From assembly GCA_963801855.1 (NCBI GenBank), contig CAWDGK010000005.1:248001-312000 (forward strand): a DNA stretch of 64,000 bases. The letters are read 5' to 3'. The stretch comes from JACDAN01 sp963801855. GTDB lineage: Bacteria; Actinomycetota; Thermoleophilia; Gaiellales; Gaiellaceae. The notes below the pieces were generated by a model. It saw nothing but the letters and a program-made list of their open reading frames with translations. It did no database searches and was not told the origin of the DNA. Shown here piece after piece: positions 33,852 to 40,777 of this stretch (positions are counted from its first letter, which is position 1; each line of letters opens with the position of its first letter). The translations under genes and the position numbers were made by a program.

Positions 33852-35201
33852 GTGGAACGCCAGCAGTTGATCACTGCAGAGGACCTGTGGACCGAAGTTT
33901 CGGAACGGTTGCGGGCCGCCCTCAACGACAAGACGTACACGACCTGGTTCTCCGAGGCGGAGGGGGTCGACCTTTCCGACGAATCGTTCGTCCTCGAGGT
34001 CCCGAACGACTTTACGCGCGAGTGGATCGAGAGCCACTTCCTCGGGTTGATCGATGCCGCCGTTCGTGACGCCACCGGGGAGGAGCGTCGGATCGACTTC
34101 ACCGTTCGCCACAGCGAAACCGGTAGCGGCGTGCCTGCAGGGCAGCTCCAGGTCGACGAGCCACCGCGGACCGAGGGTCTGAACGAGAAGTACAACTTCG
34201 ATTCGTTCGTCATCGGCTCGTCCAACCGCTTCGCGCACGCCGCAGCTCTCGCCGTGGCGGAGGCGCCGGCCCAGGCGTACAACCCCCTCTTCATCTACGG
34301 GAGCACGGGGCTCGGCAAGACGCACCTCCTGCACGCCATCGGTCACTACATCGGCGAGCACTCCCGCGACTTCTCGGTCTGTTACGTGACGAGCGAGCGC
34401 TTCATGAACGACTTCATCAATTCGCTCCGGGACAAGCGGATCGAAGGCTTCAAGCAGCGCTACCGCACCTTCGGCGTGCTCCTGATCGACGACATTCAGT
34501 TCCTGGAGCACAAGGAGCGGATCCAGGAGGAGTTCTTCCACACCTTCAACACGCTTTACGAGGCGGGCAAGCAGATCGTGATCTCGTCGGACCGGCCGCC
34601 GCGCCAGATCGCGACGCTCGAGTCGCGGCTGCGGTCTCGCTTCGAGTGGGGGCTCATGACAGACATCCAGCCGCCCGACCTCGAGACGCGGATCGCGATC
34701 CTCCAGAAGCGCGCGCGAACGGATGGCATCGTCGTCCGTGACCCCCAGCTCCTGACCTTCATCGCGGGCAGGGTCTCGACGAACATCCGGGAGCTCGAAG
34801 GGGCCTTGACCCGGGTGGTCGCATTCTCGTCGCTTACAGGCCGGGCGATGACGGTTGACCTCGCAGGAGACGTCCTACGCGACGTCTTCCCGCAAGGCGA
34901 GGCCGCGCAGGTCTCGATCGAGCGGATCCAGGACGAAGTGACCGAACGCTTCGGGCTCTCGAAAGAGGAGCTCATCGGGGACAGGCGGTCTCAGAACATC
35001 GTCTACCCACGGCAGGTCGCGATGTACCTCTCTCGCGAGCTCACAGACTCGTCACTGCCGCGCATCGGACGTCACTTTGGAGGCCGCGACCACACGACCG
35101 TGATCCACGCGACGTCCAAGATCGCAAGGCTGATCCGCGAGGACCGGTCTGTGTACAACCTGGTGCAAGAGTTGACCGCGCGCATCAAGCAGGCCCAGTA
35201 G
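33852..35201 (+). CDS. dnaA: chromosomal replication initiator DnaA
   Basis: A 449-residue initiator. Domain I is about 1-90, followed by a very short linker (domain II, about 90-110). Domain III is the AAA+ module with Walker A GSTGLGKTHL (150-159), Walker B VLLIDDIQFLEH (209-220) and DRPPRQIATLESRLRSRFEWG. Domain IV has the DNA-binding helix RHFGGRDHTTVIHATSKI. GTG start at 33852. It opens the rightward replication gene block. Confidence 0.98.
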   Translation: MERQQLITAEDLWTEVSERLRAALNDKTYTTWFSEAEGVDLSDESFVLEVPNDFTREWIESHFLGLIDAAVRDATGEERRIDFTVRHSETGSGVPAGQLQVDEPPRTEGLNEKYNFDSFVIGSSNRFAHAAALAVAEAPAQAYNPLFIYGSTGLGKTHLLHAIGHYIGEHSRDFSVCYVTSERFMNDFINSLRDKRIEGFKQRYRTFGVLLIDDIQFLEHKERIQEEFFHTFNTLYEAGKQIVISSDRPPRQIATLESRLRSRFEWGLMTDIQPPDLETRIAILQKRARTDGIVVRDPQLLTFIAGRVSTNIRELEGALTRVVAFSSLTGRAMTVDLAGDVLRDVFPQGEAAQVSIERIQDEVTERFGLSKEELIGDRRSQNIVYPRQVAMYLSRELTDSSLPRIGRHFGGRDHTTVIHATSKIARLIREDRSVYNLVQELTARIKQAQ

Positions 35202-35358
35202 ATCTGTGGACGCGCGGACCCCTCTATCGCCGGCCTGTGCACAACGGTGTTTTGCCCCCAGAGACCATCCCCAGGAGAATCCCGCTGACAGCCCCGACAA
35301 ACGACGTCTTCCCCGGCTTCCACACTCTCTACAGTTACTACAAGTCTTTTCTCTTTAA
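35202..35358. promoter_or_regulatory. dnaA-dnaN spacer with DnaA-box-like sites
   Basis: 157 bases without a gene. It holds TGTGCACAA (35236-35244, complement TTGTGCACA, one mismatch to the DnaA box), TGTGGA right after the dnaA stop, and an AT-rich end (TCTTTTCTCTTTAA) touching the dnaN start. In streptomycetes and mycobacteria oriC lies in this spacer, so it remains an alternative origin; here it is short and box-poor. Confidence 0.45.
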
Positions 35359-36489
35359 ATGCTTGAAACAGAAACAGTGACCGGAACCACGTTGAAGATC
35401 TCCGTCGCGAGAGAGGAGCTCGCGCGCCATCTCGGCATCGTCTCGAGAGCGGCGTCGACCCGCACGACCGTGCAGGTGCTCGCGGGGATCCTGCTTCGCG
35501 CGGAGGGCGGCCGGCTCGAGCTCGCTGCGACGGACATGGAGATCTCGCTCCGCTCGTCGCTCGAGGCCAACGTCGGTTCGGACGGCGCGGTAGTCGTCCC
35601 GAGCAAGCTGCTCTCCGATCTCGTCCGCCTGCTGCCGGGAGACGACGTCTCGATCGAGCACAAATCGGGAGAGGGCGTTGTCGAGGTGGTGAGCGGTGCG
35701 GCGACCTACCGGCTGCACACCTACAACGCGGAGGACTTTCCACGTTTGCCCGAGATCGGCTCGGTGGAGCTCATGTCGGTGGACGCCGGGCCCCTGCTCG
35801 AGACGACCGGCCGCGTCAGCCGTGCGGCCTCCAGGGACGAGTCGCGGCCTGTCCTCACCGGGATCCTCGTGCGCTTCGAAGGCGAGAAGCTCGTCATGGC
35901 GGCGACGGACTCGTACCGGCTCGCAGTCAAAGAGACGACGGTCGGCGGCGGCGCTCCCGAGCTCGATGCGCTCGTGCCGGCACGCGCGCTCGGCGAGCTG
36001 ACCCGGATCGCGCAGGGGGCCGAGGCGCTCCAGATCGGCGTCCTCGAGAACCAGGTCATCTTCTCGAGCGACGGCGTCCTCCTGACGACACGCCGTATCG
36101 AGGGGCAGTTCCCGAACTACCGGCAGCTGTTGCCGGAGACTTTCGAGCACGAGCTGCCGCTCCCCCGCGAAGAGCTGTTGGACGTCGTGCGCCGCGTCTC
36201 CGTGATGGCCCAGCGCAACGCACCGATTCGCATGCGCTTCGCAGAGGGCGAGCTGACGGTCTCGGCCCAGACGCAGGACGTCGGCGAGGCTCGCGAGACG
36301 CTGCCGGCACCCTTCTCGGCGGAGCCGCTCGAGATCGGCTTCAACCCGGACTTTCTCCGGGACGGCATCGAGTCGGTCGAGGGCGACGAGATTCGTCTCA
36401 AGCTGATCAGCTCCCTGCGGCCGGCGGTGATCCAGGGCGAGGGCGACGACTTCTCGTACCTGATCATGCCGATCCGTCTCGCTGGGTAG
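35359..36489 (+). CDS. dnaN: DNA polymerase III beta sliding clamp
   Basis: A 376-residue three-domain clamp starting TLKISVAREELARHLGIVSRA, with HTYNAEDFPRLP at the end of domain I, RPVLTGILVRFEG at the start of domain II, and the C-terminal YLIMPIRLAG. The ATG at 35359 or an in-frame GTG at 35377 could start it; there is no strong ribosome site. The stop is followed after four bases by GTG 36494 and the recF-start element. Confidence 0.97.
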   Translation: MLETETVTGTTLKISVAREELARHLGIVSRAASTRTTVQVLAGILLRAEGGRLELAATDMEISLRSSLEANVGSDGAVVVPSKLLSDLVRLLPGDDVSIEHKSGEGVVEVVSGAATYRLHTYNAEDFPRLPEIGSVELMSVDAGPLLETTGRVSRAASRDESRPVLTGILVRFEGEKLVMAATDSYRLAVKETTVGGGAPELDALVPARALGELTRIAQGAEALQIGVLENQVIFSSDGVLLTTRRIEGQFPNYRQLLPETFEHELPLPREELLDVVRRVSVMAQRNAPIRMRFAEGELTVSAQTQDVGEARETLPAPFSAEPLEIGFNPDFLRDGIESVEGDEIRLKLISSLRPAVIQGEGDDFSYLIMPIRLAG

Positions 36490-36494
36490 GCGCG

Positions 36495-36660
36495 TGATCG
36501 AGGCCTCGGGCGGCGCCGGATGGTGGCTCCGACACGGCGCCGGATCGCCCTCGGCGCCCTCACGCAGGCAACCAGCCTGCGCCGCGGCCGCCGAGAACGC
36601 CCGGCTGGTCGGAGCCATCCCCGACGGCACCCGACCCCTCGACCCCGCGCCGGCTGATCG
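36495..36660. repeat. stem-loop segment between dnaN and recF, flanked by TGATCG repeats
   Basis: The hexamer TGATCG occurs at 36495-36500 and 36655-36660. Between them lies a 154-base segment forming a long imperfect inverted repeat: outer arms GGATGGTGGCTCCGAC (36518-36533) and GTCGGAGCCATCC (36608-36620), inner perfect hairpin GCAGGC-aacca-GCCTGC (36564-36580). Removing one hexamer plus the segment would join GTG directly to ATCGTCGCGAGC, a normal recF start four bases after dnaN. This looks like a small insertion with target duplication, or a regulatory RNA hairpin. No second copy is seen in the window. Confidence 0.5.
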
Positions 36661-37721
36661 TCGCGAGCCTCTCGCTCCGCGACTACCGGTCCTACGCTCG
36701 CCTCGATCTGGAGCTCGGGCCCGGCCTGGTGCTCGCTGTCGGACCGAACGGAGCCGGCAAGACCAACCTTCTCGAGAGCCTTCACGTCGCCACCCAGGGC
36801 TTCTCTCCACGGACGCGCTCGGATGCCCAGCTAATCCGCTTCGGAGAGCAGGGCGCTCGTGTCGAGGTAGTCGGCGAGCATGGCGGCTCGCCGGTGGAGA
36901 TCCAGGTGACCCTCCGCACCGGCGACGCGAAACGGGCACTCGTCAACGGCGCGCCGCTGAAGGCCGCTGAGGATCTGCGGGCGCGCCTACCTGCGCTCGT
37001 CTTCACCCCCGACCGGCTTGCGATCGTCAAGGGCGGGCCGGCTGTCCGCCGCGCCTATTTCGACCGCACTCTCGGGCGGCTGTTTCCCAGCCGGGCCGCA
37101 ACGACGACCGACTACGCATCGGCTCTGGCGCAGCGAAACGGGGCCCTTCGCAGGGTGGCCGCGGGTTACTCCTCGAGAGACGCGCTCGACCCATGGACGC
37201 AGCGGGTGGCCGAGCTCGGGCGGCTTCTCGTGGCGGCCCGGCGCCAGCTCGTCGAGCTGCTCTCTCCGGCATTTGCGGCGTGCGCGGCAGAGTTCCGGCT
37301 CGACGCGGCGGCGCTCGCCTACGAGGGTGAGCCCGTCTCCGTGGAAGACCTGGACGCCCGGCTCGAGCAGGATCTCAGCCGGGGCTTCACCGGCCAGGGC
37401 CCGCATCTCCACGACGTCGGCCTCGTCGCCGGATCCCGGGACCTGCGGCACTTCGGCTCGCAGGGGGAGCAGCGGCTGGCAGTCCTCTCGCTGCTCCTTG
37501 CAGAAGCCGACCTGCTGACCGAGCGTGGCCCTTCGCCGCCGCTCCTGCTCCTCGACGACGTTCTCTCCGAGCTCGATCCCGAGCGCCGTGCGATTCTGGC
37601 GCGCCGCGTGCGCCGGCCCGGGGGCCAGGCCTTTCTGACTGCAACGTCGCCTGCCGCCCTGCCGGATCAGGCGGACGTCTTGGTCGAAGTGACTCCGGGC
37701 CGGGCGGTTCGGGCCTCATGA
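36654..37721 (+). CDS. recF: recombination/repair ATPase RecF
   Basis: SMC-like ATPase that binds gapped DNA and helps RecR/RecO load RecA. The conserved N-terminus LIVASLSLRDYRSYARLDLELGPG is included only with CTG 36654 as start; no ATG, GTG or TTG is in frame between a stop at 36495-36497 and GTG 36729. Walker A is VGPNGAGKTNLLE; other features are TPDRLAIVKGGPAVRRAYFD, the signature FGSQGEQRLAVLSLLLAEA and Walker B LLLLDDVLSELDPERR. With the CTG start it has 355 residues. Initiation at GTG 36729 would lose the first beta strands. The end overlaps dciA as ATGA. Confidence 0.9.
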   Translation: MIVASLSLRDYRSYARLDLELGPGLVLAVGPNGAGKTNLLESLHVATQGFSPRTRSDAQLIRFGEQGARVEVVGEHGGSPVEIQVTLRTGDAKRALVNGAPLKAAEDLRARLPALVFTPDRLAIVKGGPAVRRAYFDRTLGRLFPSRAATTTDYASALAQRNGALRRVAAGYSSRDALDPWTQRVAELGRLLVAARRQLVELLSPAFAACAAEFRLDAAALAYEGEPVSVEDLDARLEQDLSRGFTGQGPHLHDVGLVAGSRDLRHFGSQGEQRLAVLSLLLAEADLLTERGPSPPLLLLDDVLSELDPERRAILARRVRRPGGQAFLTATSPAALPDQADVLVEVTPGRAVRAS

Positions 37722-38185
37722 AGCCGGAGCGGCTGGGAGACGACGTCCGCCGCGAGCTCGTGCGCTTTGGCCCAGGCGGCGCCATCGCGGATGTCGTGGC
37801 GGCGTGGCCGGCCGCCGTCGGCGACTCGATCTCCCGCCATGCCTGGCCGGCTCGCATTGCGAGGGATGGAACGCTGCACGTGTCGACGAGCTCGTCGGCG
37901 TGGGCGTTCGAGCTCGGCCTGCTGGAAGCGGAGCTTCGCGAACGGCTCGCCGCGGCGCTCGGCGGAGGTGCCCCGGAGCGTCTTCGGTTCGCGCCGGGCC
38001 CGTTGCCCGAGCCCGCCGCCCCCGAGCCGGCGAGCCCCGGAAACCACGCTCCAAACGTCACCGATCAGCACCTTCAGGCGGGCGAGGAGCTCGCCGCGAC
38101 GATTTCCGACGAGAACCTCCGCAAAGTCGTTGCAAAAGCGGCCGCAACGAGCCTTGCAAAGCGGTCTGACGACCGTTCCGTCTGA
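37718..38185 (+). CDS. dciA: DciA (DUF721) replicative helicase loader
   Basis: A 155-residue protein of the DUF721/DciA family: IADVVAAWPAAVGDSISRHAWPARIARDG followed by LHVSTSSSAWAFELGLLEAELRERL. DciA is the widespread ancestral loader/partner of the DnaB helicase. Position between recF and gyrB is typical for actinobacteria. The C-terminal third is a low-complexity extension with Pro-Glu-Pro and Ala-Lys runs. ATG 37718 overlaps the recF stop. Confidence 0.92.
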   Translation: MKPERLGDDVRRELVRFGPGGAIADVVAAWPAAVGDSISRHAWPARIARDGTLHVSTSSSAWAFELGLLEAELRERLAAALGGGAPERLRFAPGPLPEPAAPEPASPGNHAPNVTDQHLQAGEELAATISDENLRKVVAKAAATSLAKRSDDRSV

Positions 38186-38197
38186 TAGACTGGCGTC

Positions 38198-38228
38198 AGC
38201 CCTAAAACGTTCCGTTAGCAGGGCTTTT
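38198..38228 (+). terminator. Rho-independent terminator directly before gyrB
   Basis: Stem AGCCCT (38198-38203) pairs with AGGGCT (38220-38225); an inner AACG-ttc-CGTT also pairs. The stem runs into a T tract (TTTTTTC). It ends the dnaN-recF-dciA transcript, but the gyrB start codon is only about five bases after the tract, so the structure also occupies the gyrB leader and ribosome-binding zone. Confidence 0.75.
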
Positions 38229-38232
38229 TTCT

Positions 38233-40621
38233 TTGACTGAGGCAGCTTACACCGCAAAGGACATCACGGTCCTCGAGGGACTCGAGCCGGTCCGGCTCCG
38301 GCCCGGCATGTACATCGGCTCGACGGGTGCGCGCGGTCTCCACCATCTCGTCTACGAGGTCGTGGACAACTCGGTCGACGAGGCGCTTGCAGGGCGCGCC
38401 GACCGCATCGAAGTCACGCTCCACCCCGACAACTCCGTGACCGTCTCCGACAACGGCTCCGGGATCCCGGTGGACATCATGGCCGAGCAGGGACTGCCGG
38501 CCGCCACCGTCGTCCTGACGAAACTCCATGCCGGCGGAAAGTTCGGCGGCGAGGGCTACAAGGTCTCCGGAGGCCTGCACGGTGTCGGTGTGTCCGTCGT
38601 CAATGCGCTCTCCGAATGGCTGAAGCTGGAGATCCATCGCGACGGCAACGTCCACCGGCAGGAGTTCGCCCGCGGCGAGCCAACGACCGACCTCACGAAC
38701 GACGGCAAGAGCGACAGCGAAGGGCACGGGGACGACGATCACGTTCCTCCCGGACCTCGAGATCTTCGACGAGGACGAGTTCGTGTGGTCGACCGAGACG
38801 CTCGTCCAGCGACTGCGGGAGACCGCTTTCCTGACGCGCAGCCTTCGCATCGTCCTCACCGACGAGCGCGAGGGCGAAGACCGGCACGAGTTCTATTACG
38901 AGGGCGGCATCAGGGATTTCGTTGCGTACGTGAACAGCGCGAAGGAGCCGATCCACAAGAACATCGTCTTCTTCGACGGCGAGATGGAGAACGGCGCGGT
39001 CGAGGTGGCGATGCAGTGGAACGGCTCGTACGTCGAGTCGGTGTTCTCGTTCGCGAACAACATCAACACGACGGAGGGTGGAGCGCACCTCTCCGGCTTC
39101 AAGGCTGCTCTGACCGGGACGCTGAACAAGTACGCACGCGAGAAGGGGCTTCTGAAGGAGAAGGAGGAGAACCTCGAGGGCGAGGACGTCCGAGAGGGGC
39201 TCGCATGCGTCATCTCGGTCAAGCTCCGGGATCCTCAGTTCGAGGGACAGACGAAGACCAAGCTCGGAAACCCCTGGGTCAGGGGCCTCGTCGAGCAGAC
39301 CGTGAACCAGCGCTTCTCCGAGTTCCTCGAGGAGAACCCGACCGACGCCAAGCTGATCGTCAACAAGGCGGTCACCGCGCGGAACGCTCGCCAGGCCGCG
39401 CGGAAGGCGCGCCAGCTGAGCCGCAAGAGCGCGCTCGAGAGCTCGGCGCTTCCCGGCAAGCTGGCCGACTGCCAGATCAGCGATCCCGAGTCCGCCGAGC
39501 TCTTCCTGGTCGAGGGCAACTCGGCCGGCGGCTCTGCCGTCGAGGCCCGAAACCGGGTCAACCAGGCGATTCTGCCCCTGCGCGGCAAGGTGATCAACTC
39601 GGAGAAGAACCGGATCAACAAGGTGCTCTCGAACGTGGAGATCCAGGCGATGATCACCGCGATCGGCACCGGGATCGGCGACGAGTTCGACATCGAGAAG
39701 CTCCGGTATCACCGCGTGATCGTGATGACGGACGCCGACGTCGACGGCGCGCACATCCGCACCCTGATCCTCACGTTCCTCTTCAGGCAGATGCCGGAGC
39801 TCGTCGAGGGCAACTTCGTCTACATCGCGGCCGCGCCGCTCTACCGGGTGAAGATCGGGAACCAGGAGATCTACGTCGAGAAGGAGTCGCAGTTCGAGGA
39901 TCTCCTCGTTCGCGAGCGCGTGAAGGACATGGACGTGACGGATCGCTCCGGCACGACCTCCAAGCTCACCGAGACCCGCTACAAGCGCTTCACGAGCGCC
40001 CTGGCCGAGTTCGAGGGCTGGGCTTCCCGGTTGCGCGCGGACTACGGCGCCCCGACGGTCAACTTCCTGATCGAGCACAGGCTGATCGAGGGCGCGGACG
40101 CAGGCGCCGACCTTCCACAGGCCTTGAGCCGCCTCGATGCCAATGGCTACGACCTCGATCTCGTCGAGACGAGCGCCCAGGAGTTCCGCGTCAAGCTGAT
40201 CGAGAGGGAGACCAGCGCGGCGAGCCATGTGATCGTGCCGGTCGAGCTCCTGGCCTCCGCTCACTACGCGAGCCTCGCCAAGTCCTACGCGCGCCTCGTG
40301 GAGCTCGTCGGCCTGCCGCCCTTCCGGATCGAGCTCGGCAGGAAGTTCCGTCGGGCCGGGACATTCGAGCAGCTCCGCCATCAGGCACTCGACCTGGCGA
40401 AGGACGGCATCGAGGTCGGACGCTTCAAGGGTCTCGGCGAGATGGACGCCGAAGATCTCTGGGACACGACGATGAACCCGGCGAACCGCATGCTGATTCG
40501 CGTGGAGGTCGAGGACGCCGCCGCCGCCGACCTGGCGTTCTCGATGCTGATGGGGGACCAGGTGGAGCCGCGCCGGCTCTTCATCGAGCAGAACGCCGCC
40601 AACGTCCGCTTCCTCGATGTT
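38233..40621 (+). CDS. gyrB: DNA gyrase subunit B, one-base frame shift and no stop codon
   Basis: ATPase subunit of gyrase. TTG start at 38233 gives YTAKDITVLEGLEPVRLRPGMYIGSTG; ATP site residues VVDNSVDEALAG, DNGSGIPV and GGLHGVGVSVVNAL. Near 38717-38723 one extra base shifts the frame; correcting it gives GTGTTITFLPDLEIFDEDEF and the rest: TOPRIM with VEGNSAGGSAVEARNR and TDADVDGAHIRTL, and the end FIEQNAANVRFLDV. It carries a roughly 150-residue insert in the TOPRIM region before GRFKGLGEMDAEDLWDTTM, as in proteobacterial GyrB (about 796 residues in all). No stop follows the canonical end in any frame; the frame reads into gyrA. Confidence 0.92.
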
Positions 40622-40777
40622 GTACGGCCGCTCGCCATCTCGTGCTCACCGGGGCGCTGCAAACCGGCGGCTCGCCGCAGGCTCAGCATCGCCCGTAGCC
40701 TCCGGCTACGAACGAGGCCTGTGCCTTTGCGACCCTTGGTTTTCACGGCGTTGAGCACGACCTGCCGAAGCGGGACC
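40622..40777 (+). other. gyrB-gyrA junction, open in frame but non-coding in character
   Basis: These 156 bases keep the gyrB frame open into gyrA, but codon use is atypical (many A/T-ending codons) and the translation is rich in Arg, Leu, Ser and Cys. It holds two perfect hairpins, CGGCG-gct-CGCCG (40665-40677) and CGTAGCC-tcc-GGCTACG (40694-40710), which suggest an intergenic spacer. The other two frames close at 40698 and near 40752. Confidence 0.6.

Noticed and set aside
36494..36970. A 158-residue frame starting at GTG 36494 as an N-terminal part of RecF
   Set aside because: Its sequence has no RecF character and it reads the recF region in the wrong frame; the GTG was more likely the original recF start before the intervening segment.
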